Below are positions 21,192 to 32,951 of a stretch of DNA of 57,661 nucleotides, piece after piece (position 1 is the stretch's first letter; every line of letters begins with the position of its first letter). The notes under the pieces are model-generated. The model did not search any database and had not been told where the DNA came from. It worked only from the letters and a program-made list of their open reading frames with translations. Both the position numbers and the translations under genes were made by a program. This DNA is from Betaproteobacteria bacterium (GTDB lineage Bacteria; Pseudomonadota; Gammaproteobacteria; Burkholderiales; SG8-39), in the NCBI GenBank assembly GCA_004298325.1, contig SCUF01000187.1:1-57661 (forward strand), in the 5' to 3' direction.

Positions 21192-22156
21192 CGCGGCGCC
21201 GCGGCCGCGGCGCCCAGGAGGCCGAGGCGCTCGTTCGTCACGACGTGCAAGGGGCAGGCGCGTGCCGCGCCGGCGAACGCCGCCTTGGCGTTGAATGCGG
21301 CCGCAAAGCCGCCGGCGCGCAGGCGGCCGAGGATGTGCGGGGCAATGCCGCCCGCGACGTAGACGCCGCCGCGCGCAAGCACCGCGAGCGCGTAATCGCC
21401 CGCGGCTGCGCCGTAGCAGGCGATGAAGAGGTCGAGCGCGGCCAGCGCGAGCGGATCGTTTCCTTCGAGTGCGGCGCGCGAGATCGCGTCCGCCGGGTCG
21501 TCCGCGACCCGCGCGGCGGGCTTGGTGCCTTGGCCCGTCTCGCGCAGGAAGCGGTGGATCCGCGCCAGCCCCGCGCCCGAGACGACGTGCTCGAGCTCGA
21601 CGCGGCCGAAGTCGCGCCGCAGATGCTTCAGCAGCGCCTCCTGCAGCGCGTCCGCGGGCGCAAACGCGGCATGGCCGCCTTCGCCCGCGACGACGCGCAG
21701 GCGGCGGCCGCGGCCGAGGACGATCGCGACGCCGAGGCCCGTGCCGGCGCCGATCAGCAGCCGGGGCGCGCGCGCGCGCGGCGCGCCGGGCTGCAGGGTG
21801 ACGAGATCGTCCTGCGTCAGGCCATCGAGCGCGTGCGCGGCGGCCTCGAAGTCGTTCAGCAGCCGCACCTTCGCCACGCCGAGCGCGCGGCCGTCGATCT
21901 CCCAGCCGAGGTTCGTCACGCGGACGCGATTCCCCGTCACCGGCCCGGCGACGCCGAGCGAGGCGCGCGCGATGCGCGGCACCTCGCCGAGCGCCGCGCC
22001 GGCCTCGGCGCGGAAGCGCTCGAGCAGGGCCGCGAACGACGCGAATTCGCCGCAGGCGTAGCGCCGCTCGAAGCGCGCTCCCTGCGCGTCGAACAGGGCG
22101 AGCAGCGCCTTGGTGCCGCCGAGGTCGCCGGCGAGGAGCAGACCGTCCGCGCTCAC
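21188..22156 (-). CDS. glk: Glucokinase
   Basis: The 322-residue ROK/Glk-type kinase phosphorylates glucose with ATP. The N-terminal phosphate loop is LLAGDLGGTKALLALFD. Sugar-contacting stretches are SLGVAGPVTGNRVRVTNLGW, VRLLNDFEAAAHAL, LIGAGTGLGVAIVLG and VVAGEGGHAAFAPAD, and the adenosine-binding region is GGVYVAGGIAPHIL. The proteobacterial Glk fold is clear and length is standard. The GTG start overlaps the glgC stop (GTGA). Its place between glgC and the sugar importer fits capture of glucose from trehalose or maltose cleavage and its return to glucose-6-phosphate for ADP-glucose or trehalose-6-phosphate synthesis. Confidence 0.95.
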   Translation of the reverse strand: MSADGLLLAGDLGGTKALLALFDAQGARFERRYACGEFASFAALLERFRAEAGAALGEVPRIARASLGVAGPVTGNRVRVTNLGWEIDGRALGVAKVRLLNDFEAAAHALDGLTQDDLVTLQPGAPRARAPRLLIGAGTGLGVAIVLGRGRRLRVVAGEGGHAAFAPADALQEALLKHLRRDFGRVELEHVVSGAGLARIHRFLRETGQGTKPAARVADDPADAISRAALEGNDPLALAALDLFIACYGAAAGDYALAVLARGGVYVAGGIAPHILGRLRAGGFAAAFNAKAAFAGAARACPLHVVTNERLGLLGAAAAAPR

Positions 22157-23382
22157 TCGTACATGTTGGTGTCGCCGCGCACCGGCGCGATCGCGACCAC
22201 CACGACGCCCGACTCGGTGAGGTGGCCGCGCGCGCGATCGCGCTCGGCGTCGTAGCCGACGCGCTCGCCGGGCTGGATCACGTTGTAGCGGTCGAGGATC
22301 GCGCGCCGCACGCGCGCGCCGCGCCGCAGCACGCAGAAGTCCATGATGATCGAGTCCTCGACCACCACGTCTTCCTCCAGCAGCACTTCGCGCCGGATGA
22401 TCGAGTTGCGCACCGTGGCGCCGCGGATCAGCGAACCTGCGCCGAGGTGACTGTTGTCGACCTCGCCGCGCACCACGTTGGCGGCGGGTCCGTGATAGGC
22501 GCTCGAGAGGATCGGCCAGCGCGGGTTGAACAGGTGCAGCTTCGGCTCGGCGCCGAGCGTGTCCACGTTGGCGTCGTAATAGGCGTCGAGCGTGCCGACG
22601 TCGCGCCAGTACGCGGGCTCCTCGTGCGGGCGAACGCCGGGAACGCGGTTGGTGCCGAAATCGTAGGCGAACACGCGGCGGCTGCCGACGAGCCGCGGCA
22701 GCACGTGCCGGCCGAAGTCCTTCTCCCCCAGCGCGCGCGCGGTCTCGAGCTCCGTGGCGAGGACGTCGGCGTTGAACAGGTAGTTGCCCATCGAGGCGTA
22801 CGAGCGTTCGGGGTCGCCGGGCATGGCCGGCGGAGCCGCAGGCTTTTCCAGGAAGCCGCGGATGCGGCCGTCGGCGCCGCAGTCAATGATGCCGAACCCC
22901 GAGGCGCTCGCGCGCGGCACGGGAAGCGCCGCCACCGTGACCTCGGCGTCGCGCTGGCGGTGGAAATCGATCATCTGCCGCACGTCCATGCGGTAGACGT
23001 GATCGGCGCCGAACACCGCCACCAGCGAAGGGCGGTCCACCGCGAGCCGGTGCAGGTTCTGGTACACGGCGTCGGAGGTGCCGGCGAACGATTCCGCGCC
23101 CTCGTGCATCTGCGGCGGCATGACGGTGACGAACTGCCCGGGGATGGTCGAGGCGCCCATCCAGGTGCGGCGCACGTGCTCGATCAGCGACTGCGACTTG
23201 TACTGCACCAGCAGGTAGATCGCGAGGACTCCCGAGTTGAACAGGTTGGAGAGCACGAAATCCACGATCCGGTAGCGGCTGCCGAAGGGCACCGCGGGCT
23301 TGGAGCGCTCGCTGGTGAGGGGGCTGAGCCGCGTGCCCTCGCCGCCGGCGAGCACCATGGCCAGGATGCGTTCGTCTCTCAT
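22153..23382 (-). CDS. glgC: ADP-glucose pyrophosphorylase, second copy
   Basis: The 409-residue enzyme is the canonical bacterial GlgC: AMVLAGGEGTRLSPLTSERS, KPAVPFGSRYRIVDFVLSNL, QYKSQSLIEHVRRTW, ESFAGTSDAVYQNLH, VFGADHVYRMDVRQM, GFLEKPAAPPAMPGD, EPAYWRDVGTLDAYYDANVD and a C-terminal beta-helix (SHLGAGSLIRGATVRNSIIR). Every catalytic motif is present. The ATG overlaps the stop of the MscS-like gene (ATGA). It is more standard than the copy at 15929 (R/K-rich SERSKPAVPFG loop versus TEDYPKPALPFGG). Co-transcription with glgB, glgE and treS ties ADP-glucose supply to the maltose-1-phosphate route. Confidence 0.95.
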   Translation of the reverse strand: MRDERILAMVLAGGEGTRLSPLTSERSKPAVPFGSRYRIVDFVLSNLFNSGVLAIYLLVQYKSQSLIEHVRRTWMGASTIPGQFVTVMPPQMHEGAESFAGTSDAVYQNLHRLAVDRPSLVAVFGADHVYRMDVRQMIDFHRQRDAEVTVAALPVPRASASGFGIIDCGADGRIRGFLEKPAAPPAMPGDPERSYASMGNYLFNADVLATELETARALGEKDFGRHVLPRLVGSRRVFAYDFGTNRVPGVRPHEEPAYWRDVGTLDAYYDANVDTLGAEPKLHLFNPRWPILSSAYHGPAANVVRGEVDNSHLGAGSLIRGATVRNSIIRREVLLEEDVVVEDSIIMDFCVLRRGARVRRAILDRYNVIQPGERVGYDAERDRARGHLTESGVVVVAIAPVRGDTNMYE

Positions 23383-24062
23383 GGCTCGTCCTTGCGGCCG
23401 TCGCGCCGCCACCAGCGCTCGAGCAGCTCCGCGGCCCAGCGCTGGCCGCCGAGGCCGAATGCGAGCGCGAGCGCGAACACCACGCCGGCGAGCACGATGA
23501 GGAAGCTCAGGCGCACGATCTCGCCGCCGATGTGCACCTGGTCGAGCGCGATCAGCACCACGAAACCGATGATCGCGTACTGGGCGAGACGGCCGAGCAG
23601 CTCGCCGTCCTGGATCCCGATGCTGCGGCAGTAGGTGGCGAGCGTGCCGCCGACGAAGCGCGCGAAGTACGCGCCGAAGGCGAGGATCAGGAGCGCCACG
23701 ATCACCCGCGGCACGAACAGCACCACCTCGCGCAGCAGGTCGGTGATGTAGGTGAGGCCGAGGCTGTTGAAGCCGATCACGAGCGCGGCGAGCACCACCA
23801 GCCAGTACACCAGGGCGGCGAAGATTGCGGTGGTATCGGCGTCCACGCCGCCCTGCCTGAGAAAGCCGTCCATGCCGGCGCGCTCGGTGAGGACGTGGAA
23901 ATTGACCGCGCGCAGGCCCTTCAGGGTCGCCAGGCGCGCGACCTTGGCGAGCAGCCAGCCGCCGATCAGCACCAGCGCGGCGAGCGCGAGCCGCGGCAGG
24001 AACTGGCCCACCTGCACCAGCAGTGCGCGCAGCGGTTCGAGCAGCAGATCGAAGCTTTCCAT
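23379..24062 (-). CDS. Small MscS-like membrane protein (conserved TM-helix repeats, no beta domain)
   Basis: The 227-residue protein has four or five predicted helices (LALAALVLIGGWLLAKVA, FAALVYWLVVLAALVIGF, FVPRVIVALLILAFGAYFA, AQYAIIGFVVLIALDQ, FLIVLAGVVFALALAFGLGG). Repeats of the form ALVLIGGW..A..A and ALLILAFGAYFARFVG match the conserved TM-helix element found in MscS-like proteins, and the final helix ends AFGLGGQRWA as in the pore helix. The MscS beta domain and vestibule are absent; it ends in a short charged tail. The ATG follows GGAGGTAGCC. It sits in the middle of the GlgE-pathway operon, 18 bases after treS and overlapping glgC. A tension- or turgor-linked role is plausible; channel activity is not shown. 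Confidence 0.75.
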   Translation of the reverse strand: MESFDLLLEPLRALLVQVGQFLPRLALAALVLIGGWLLAKVARLATLKGLRAVNFHVLTERAGMDGFLRQGGVDADTTAIFAALVYWLVVLAALVIGFNSLGLTYITDLLREVVLFVPRVIVALLILAFGAYFARFVGGTLATYCRSIGIQDGELLGRLAQYAIIGFVVLIALDQVHIGGEIVRLSFLIVLAGVVFALALAFGLGGQRWAAELLERWWRRDGRKDEP

Positions 24063-24080
24063 GGCTACCTCCGCAATCGG

Positions 24081-27404
<3,324 letters not shown>

Positions 27405-27411
27405 GCGGCCT

Positions 27412-29421
27412 CTACAGGAAGTAGTCGAAGTCCTGCTCGCGGTGCACGCGCGTGCGCACCCGGAACACGTGCGCCGGGACGCGCTGCGGGTCAAGCTGCA
27501 CGAAGTTGCGTGCGCCCTGCCACAGGTAGCGCGCGCCGGAGAGCAGGTCGTGCATCTGGAACGGCGCATCCGGCGCGATGCCGAGCGCCGCGAGGTCGAG
27601 TTCGACCCAGCCGGAGTGGACGTGGTGCGGATCGAGGCTGACGAGCGCGACGACGGCATTGCCGTGCGCCGGAGCGATCTTGGCGTAGCAGATGAGCTGC
27701 TCGTTGCCGGTGTCGAAGAAGCGCAGGCCCTGGTCGGACTGCAGCGCGGGATTCTCGCGCCGGATGCGGTTGAGCAGCGCGACGAAGGGGCGCAGGCTCC
27801 CGGGCCGCTCGAGGTCCCAGTGACGCAGCTGGTATTTCTCGGAATCGAGATACTCCTCCGAGCCGGGCTCGCGCGCCTCGCTCTCGCACAGCTCGTAGAC
27901 CGGGCCGTAGATGCCGTAGTTCGCGGCGAGCGTCGCGGCAAGCACGAGGCGCGCCATGAACGCCGGCCGGCCGCCGTACTGCAGCGCCTCGGTCAGGATG
28001 TCGGGCGTGTTCGGCCAGACGTTGGGGCGCAAGTATTCGCGTCCCGGGCCGTGCGCCAGTTCGAGGAAGTACTCTGTCAGCTCGTGGCGCGTGTTGCGCC
28101 AGGCGAAGTAGGTGTAGGACTGCCCGAAGCCCAGCTTGGCGAGCCGGTGCATCACCTTCGGCCGCGTGAAGGCCTCCGACAGGAAGATCACCTCGGGGTG
28201 CGCGCGCTTCACCGTCTCGATGGCCCACTCCCAGAACGCGAACGGCTTGGTGTGCGGATTGTCGACGCGGAACACGCGCACGCCCTCGCCGATCCAGAAC
28301 TCGAGCACGCCCTTCAGCTCGTCCCACAGTGCGCGCCAGTCCCCGCTCTCGAAATTGAACGGGTAGATGTCCTGGTACTTCTTCGGCGGGTTCTCGGCAT
28401 ACTGCACGCTGCCGTCGGGGCGCCTGCGGAACCACTGCGGGTGCTCGCCGACGTACGGGTGGTCGGGCGCGCACTGGAACGCGATGTCGAGCGCCAGCTC
28501 GATGCCGAGCGCGCGCGCGCGCGCGACGAGGCGCCGGAAATCCTCCAGCGTGCCGAGCTCGGGGTGCAGCGCGTGGTGCCCGCCCTCGCGCGCGCCGATC
28601 GCCCAGGGGCTGCCGACGTCGCCGGGCCCGGCGAGCAGCGCGTTGTTGCGGCCCTTGCGCCGCTCGCGCCCGATCGGGTGGACCGGCGGCAGGTAAAGCA
28701 CGTCGAAGCCCATTTCGGCGACGTAGTCCAGCCGCGCCTCGACGTCGCGCAGCGTGCCATGGCGTCCCGGCGCGCGCGAGGCCGAGCGCGGGAACATCTC
28801 GTACCACGCCGAGCAGCGCGCGAGCACCGGATCGACGTCCAGCGGCAGTTCCGCGGGCCAGTGCACCGCAAGGCCGCGATCGGGGTATTTCGACGCCAGC
28901 GCGGCCAGTTCCTCGTCGAGCGCGACCGGGCGCAGCGCCTCGATCGCCTCGGCGGCTCTCAGCGCCTGCGCCCAGTCGGCGAGGCGCCGGCGCGCTTTGC
29001 CGGAGGCGCGTGCGGCAATCTGCGCGATCTGCGCCGCGCCCACGCGCGCCGCGACGCGCAGGTCCTCGGCCTCGGTGCGGCGCGCGAATTCGGTGCGCCA
29101 GGTCAGGAAATGGTCCACCCAGGCGGTGACCGTGTAGCGGTAGCGCCCGAGCGCCTCGAGCGGGAACGAGGCGCGCCAGAGGTCGTTGCCGAGCGGCTGC
29201 ATCTCGAGCTCGCGCCATGCCTTCTCCGTTTCGGGCCGCCAGCGCAGCATCACCCGCAGCTGGTCGTGGCCGTCGGTGAAGCAGTCGGCCTCCACGGTCA
29301 TGCGATCGCCCACGCAGCGCTTCACCGCGAAGCGGCCGCCGTCCACCGCGGGCCGCACGGCGTCGATCACGGCGCGCGCGCGGCCGTCGGCGGGCTGGTC
29401 CCGATCGCGCGACTCAGCCAT
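27412..29421 (-). CDS. glgE: Alpha-1,4-glucan:maltose-1-phosphate maltosyltransferase
   Basis: The 669-residue GH13_3 enzyme transfers maltosyl units from maltose-1-phosphate to glucan ends. Family features in order: N-terminal beta-sandwich with VTVEAD-like [50 protein letters not shown]-type loop [53 protein letters not shown] (nucleophile Asp), [20 protein letters not shown] (acid/base Glu) and a C-terminal domain. ATG 29421 overlaps the glgB stop by 8 bases. Length is normal. Between branching enzyme and TreS-Mak genes, it completes the GlgE route inside one operon. Confidence 0.96.
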   Translation of the reverse strand: MAESRDRDQPADGRARAVIDAVRPAVDGGRFAVKRCVGDRMTVEADCFTDGHDQLRVMLRWRPETEKAWRELEMQPLGNDLWRASFPLEALGRYRYTVTAWVDHFLTWRTEFARRTEAEDLRVAARVGAAQIAQIAARASGKARRRLADWAQALRAAEAIEALRPVALDEELAALASKYPDRGLAVHWPAELPLDVDPVLARCSAWYEMFPRSASRAPGRHGTLRDVEARLDYVAEMGFDVLYLPPVHPIGRERRKGRNNALLAGPGDVGSPWAIGAREGGHHALHPELGTLEDFRRLVARARALGIELALDIAFQCAPDHPYVGEHPQWFRRRPDGSVQYAENPPKKYQDIYPFNFESGDWRALWDELKGVLEFWIGEGVRVFRVDNPHTKPFAFWEWAIETVKRAHPEVIFLSEAFTRPKVMHRLAKLGFGQSYTYFAWRNTRHELTEYFLELAHGPGREYLRPNVWPNTPDILTEALQYGGRPAFMARLVLAATLAANYGIYGPVYELCESEAREPGSEEYLDSEKYQLRHWDLERPGSLRPFVALLNRIRRENPALQSDQGLRFFDTGNEQLICYAKIAPAHGNAVVALVSLDPHHVHSGWVELDLAALGIAPDAPFQMHDLLSGARYLWQGARNFVQLDPQRVPAHVFRVRTRVHREQDFDYFL

Positions 29422-31309
29422 GGCCGTTGCTCCGGAAGTACAGAACGGAAAGCGCCGGCAGCGTCACGCTGAGCGAATACGGCCGCCCGTGCGCAGGCAC
29501 GGGCGCCGCCAGCGCGCCGCCGAGGTTCCCCCAGCCCGCGCCGCCGTATTCGCGCGCGTCGCTGTTCAGGATCTCGCGCCACTGCCCGCCCGAGGGCACG
29601 CCGATGACGTAGTTCTGCCGCGGCACGGGCGTGAAATTGCAGGCGACGAGCACGCTCGCCGCGCCGCGCGTCTTCGCCCTGCGCAGGTACGTGAACACGC
29701 TGTTCTCGGCGTCGTTGGCGTCGACCCATTCGAAGCCCTCCTGACCGAAATCGATCTCGTGCAGCGCCGGCTCCTCGCGATAGACGCGATTCAGCTGGCG
29801 CAGCCAGCGCTGCACGCCGCCGTGCTCGGGGCGCTCGGTGACCCACCATTCGAGCTCGCCTTCGTGCGTCCATTCGCGGCGCTGGCCGAATTCGCCGCCC
29901 ATGAACAGCAGCTTCTTGCCGGGATGTCCCCACATGTAGCCGTAGAGCGTCCTCAGGTTCGCGGCCTGCTGCCACGTGTCGCCCGGCATCCGGCTCATCA
30001 GCGAGCCCTTGCCGTGCACCACCTCGTCGTGCGACAGCGGCAGCATGAAGTTCTCGTTGAACGCGTAGAGGAGGGAAAACGTGAGCTTGCCATGGTGGTA
30101 CTTGCGGTGCACCGGATTCTCGCGCAGGTAGGCGAGCGTGTCGTGCATCCAGCCGAGGTTCCACTTCATGCCGAAGCCCAGTCCGCCGAGATGCACCGGC
30201 CGCGACACCATCGGCCACGCGGTGGATTCCTCGGCGATGGTGACGATGTCGGGGTGCTCGCGGTAGGCCGCGATGTTGAATTGCTGCAGGAACTCGATGG
30301 CCTCGAGGTTTTCGCGGCCGCCGTGGCGGTTGGGGATCCACTCGCCGTCCTTTCTCGCGTAATCGAGATACAGCATCGAGGCCACGGCGTCCACCCGCAG
30401 GCCGTCGACGTGGTAGCGGTCGAGCCAGAACAGCCCGCTCGAGGCGAGGAAGCCGCGCACTTCGTGCCGGCCGTAATTGAAGAGGCTCGAGCCCCATTCG
30501 GGGTGGTAGCCCTGGCGCGGGTCGGCGTGCTCGTAGAGGTGCGAGCCGTCGAAAAGCGCGAGGCCGTGCGGATCGTCGGGAAAATGCGACGGCACCCAGT
30601 CGAGGATTACGCCGACGCCGCGGCGATGCAGATGGTCCACCAGATACATGAAGTCCTGCGGCGTGCCGTAGCGCGCGGTGGGGGCGAAATAGCCGGTGGT
30701 CTGGTAGCCCCAGGAACCGTAGAACGGGTGCTCGGTGACGGGCATCAGCTCGACGTGGGTGAAGCCCATGTCGTTGGCATAGTCCGCGAGCCGGTGCGCC
30801 AGCTCGCGGTAACCGAGAAAGGCGCCGTTTGCGCGCCGCCAGGAACCCGCATGAACCTCGTAGACGGACATCGGCGCATCGAGCGCGTTGTGCCGCGCGC
30901 GCGTGCGCATCCACTCGCCGTCCTGCCAGTCGAATTCGAGCGTCCAGGCGCGCGAGGCGGTTGCCGGCGGCGCCTCGGTGCAGAAGGCGAATGGATCCGC
31001 CTTGTCGCCGGTGTGGCCGCCGATGCTCGAGACGATGCGGTACTTGTACGCCTGGCCGCGCCGCACGCCTTCGGCGCGCCCCTGCCAAAGGCCGCTGCCG
31101 TCGTCGCGCAGCCGCAGCGGATCGGCGCCGGCGCGCCAGCCGTTCCACTCGCCGATCACCGAGACCTGGCGCGCGTTCGGTGCCCAGACCGCGAAGGCGG
31201 CGCCGCAGCCCCCGGCATCGAGCTGGCACCCGAGCTTCTCGTACAACCTGCAATGGGTGCCCTCGCGGAACAGATAGATGTCGTGATCGGTGGACATCGT
31301 TGCCGTCAT
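29414..31309 (-). CDS. glgB: 1,4-alpha-glucan branching enzyme
   Basis: The roughly 631-residue GH13_9 enzyme introduces alpha-1,6 branches. It has a single N-terminal CBM48 (FREGTHCRLYEKLG, FAVWAPNARQVSVIGEWNGW), then the barrel: MSVYEVHAGSWRRANG, HPFYGSWGYQTTGYFAPTAR, VDGLRVDAVASMLYLDYARK (nucleophile Asp), IVTIAEESTAWPMVSRP (Glu) and FMLPLSHDEVVHGKGSLMS. The C-terminal beta domain ends [13 protein letters not shown]. It is shorter than E. coli GlgB because the extra N-terminal domain is missing. Two nearby ATGs (31309 and 31297) compete: GGGGGAG is only one base from the first and 13 from the second. It opens the ten-gene operon ending with the ABC importer. Confidence 0.95.
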   Translation of the reverse strand: MTATMSTDHDIYLFREGTHCRLYEKLGCQLDAGGCGAAFAVWAPNARQVSVIGEWNGWRAGADPLRLRDDGSGLWQGRAEGVRRGQAYKYRIVSSIGGHTGDKADPFAFCTEAPPATASRAWTLEFDWQDGEWMRTRARHNALDAPMSVYEVHAGSWRRANGAFLGYRELAHRLADYANDMGFTHVELMPVTEHPFYGSWGYQTTGYFAPTARYGTPQDFMYLVDHLHRRGVGVILDWVPSHFPDDPHGLALFDGSHLYEHADPRQGYHPEWGSSLFNYGRHEVRGFLASSGLFWLDRYHVDGLRVDAVASMLYLDYARKDGEWIPNRHGGRENLEAIEFLQQFNIAAYREHPDIVTIAEESTAWPMVSRPVHLGGLGFGMKWNLGWMHDTLAYLRENPVHRKYHHGKLTFSLLYAFNENFMLPLSHDEVVHGKGSLMSRMPGDTWQQAANLRTLYGYMWGHPGKKLLFMGGEFGQRREWTHEGELEWWVTERPEHGGVQRWLRQLNRVYREEPALHEIDFGQEGFEWVDANDAENSVFTYLRRAKTRGAASVLVACNFTPVPRQNYVIGVPSGGQWREILNSDAREYGGAGWGNLGGALAAPVPAHGRPYSLSVTLPALSVLYFRSNGHG

Positions 31310-31397
31310 TCTCCCCCGATTGGCGGCGAGCGTCCCGGCGAAGTGCCGGCGCGGCCGTTCCTTGTCACATCCCTGACTGATATGGGGCAGACCCACC

Positions 31398-31425
31398 GGC
31401 GGCGCCGGAGTTCCGCGGCGCCGCC
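31398..31425. promoter_or_regulatory. GC-rich 10-bp hairpin in the glgB/glgA divergent region
   Basis: GGCGGCGCCG (31398-31407) and CGGCGCCGCC (31416-31425) are perfect complements around an 8-base loop. A short T-run (TTTT, 31434-31437) follows six or more bases later on the plus strand, so it is not a clean terminator. It lies 50-78 bases before the glgA TTG and could be a leader structure or a protein-binding dyad. The role is unknown. Confidence 0.4.
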
Positions 31426-31475
31426 GCCCCGGGTTTTCGCTATCATCGGCGCGTCCCGCCGATGCCGCGCCGACC

Positions 31476-32951
31476 TTGAACTCGCAAGCGCTCCGCGTCC
31501 TCTTCGTCACGCCGGAATGCGCGCCGTGGGTGAAGACCGGCGGGCTCGGCGACGTGAGCGCCGCGCTGCCCGCGGCGTTGCAGGCGCTCGGCCACGATGT
31601 GCGGGTGCTCATGCCCGCGTATCGCGCCGTGCTCGGCGCGGTGCGCGCGCGCCATGTCGTGGCGCGCCTGATGCCGAGCGGCCAGTTTCCGCAGGCAGAG
31701 CTGATCGCTGCACGCTTGCCCAGCGGCGTGCCGATCCGGCTGCTGCACTGTCCCGCGCTCTATGACCGGGAGGGCGGACCCTATCAGGACGCCTCGGGCG
31801 CGGACTGGGCGGACAACGCGCTGCGCTTCGGCCTGCTGTCGTACGCGGCGGTCGCGCTGGCGCGCCGCGGCGGTCGCGCCTGGCGTCCGCAACTGATCCA
31901 CTGCAACGACTGGCAGGCGGGTCTGGTGCCCGCGTACCTGCATTACTTCCCGGGTCCGCGCCCCGCGACGCTGCAGTGCGTGCACAACCTCGCCTTCCAG
32001 GGACTGTTTCCGCCGCAGGCGGTCGCGACGCTCGGGCTCCCCGCGGAAAGCCTGAACGCCGAAGGCGTCGAGTTTTTCGGTCGCCTGTCGTTCCTCAAAG
32101 CCGGACTGCGATATGCCGATGCCATCGTCACCGTCAGTCCGAGCTACGCGCTCGAAATCCAGCGCGAGCCCCTGGGGTTCGGCCTGCAGGGCCTGCTCGC
32201 GGCGCGCCGCGAGCGGCTGCACGGCATCCTCAACGGCATCGACGAGCGCGAGTGGGATCCGGCGCGCGACGCACACCTCGCCAGCCGCTACGACGCCGCG
32301 CACCTGGAGGCGAAGCGCGCCAACAAGCGCGCGCTGCAGGAGCGGCTCGGGCTGCCGCCGGCGGATGACGCGATGCTGTTCGCGATGGTGGCGCGCATCA
32401 CGGAGCAAAAGGGCGCGGACCTCGCGGCGCGGCTTGCCCCGCGCATCGCCGCGCTCGGGGCGCAGCTCGCGGTGCTGGGAACGGGCGAGCGCGCCATGGA
32501 GCAGGAACTGCTCGCGGCGGCGCGCGCGGCCCCGCGCAGCGTGGCCGTGCGCATCGGCTTCGACGAGCCGCTGTCGCACCTCATGATGGCGGGCGCCGAC
32601 GCCTTCCTCATGCCCTCGCGCTTCGAGCCCTGCGGCCTCAACCAGATGTACGGGCAGCGCTACGCTACGCCGCCGGTCGCGCACGCCACCGGCGGCCTGA
32701 GCGACACCGTCGTGGACGCGAGTCCCGCGGCGCTCGCCGACGGCAGCGCGACCGGTTTCCTGTTCCACGCGCCGGATGCCGAGGCATTCTGGACCGCGAT
32801 CGGGCGCGCGCATGCGGCGTGGCGCGATGCGCCCACCTGGCGCGCGCTGCAACTGAACGGCATGGCGAAGGACTTCGGCTGGGGTCCGAGCGCCCGCGCC
32901 TACGCGCGCCTGTACGAGACGCTCGCCGCCGCGCTCAGAGCCAGCGCATGA
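31476..32951 (+). CDS. glgA: Glycogen synthase (ADP-glucose, GT5)
   Basis: The 491-residue GT-B enzyme elongates alpha-1,4-glucan from ADP-glucose. N-terminal VLFVTPECAPWVKTGGLGDV carries the KTGGL donor-site motif. LIHCNDWQAGLVPAYLHYF, ILNGIDEREWDP, VARITEQKGADL and the C-terminal FLMPSRFEPCGLNQMYGQRY are all typical GT5 elements. The start is TTG at 31476 with no obvious ribosome binding site; the distance to KTGGL fits other GlgA proteins. It is divergent from glgB and its last 17 bases overlap the 3' end of glgP on the other strand. It uses the product of either GlgC. This is GT5 GlgA, not GT4 GlgM, so maltose-1-phosphate here should come from TreS-Mak. Confidence 0.95.
   Translation: MNSQALRVLFVTPECAPWVKTGGLGDVSAALPAALQALGHDVRVLMPAYRAVLGAVRARHVVARLMPSGQFPQAELIAARLPSGVPIRLLHCPALYDREGGPYQDASGADWADNALRFGLLSYAAVALARRGGRAWRPQLIHCNDWQAGLVPAYLHYFPGPRPATLQCVHNLAFQGLFPPQAVATLGLPAESLNAEGVEFFGRLSFLKAGLRYADAIVTVSPSYALEIQREPLGFGLQGLLAARRERLHGILNGIDEREWDPARDAHLASRYDAAHLEAKRANKRALQERLGLPPADDAMLFAMVARITEQKGADLAARLAPRIAALGAQLAVLGTGERAMEQELLAAARAAPRSVAVRIGFDEPLSHLMMAGADAFLMPSRFEPCGLNQMYGQRYATPPVAHATGGLSDTVVDASPAALADGSATGFLFHAPDAEAFWTAIGRAHAAWRDAPTWRALQLNGMAKDFGWGPSARAYARLYETLAAALRASA

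Noticed and set aside
31362-31384. TTGTCA ... GATATG as a promoter for glgA
   Set aside because: Spacer of only 11 bases; TATCAT at 31441 also lacks a partner -35, so no promoter is called.
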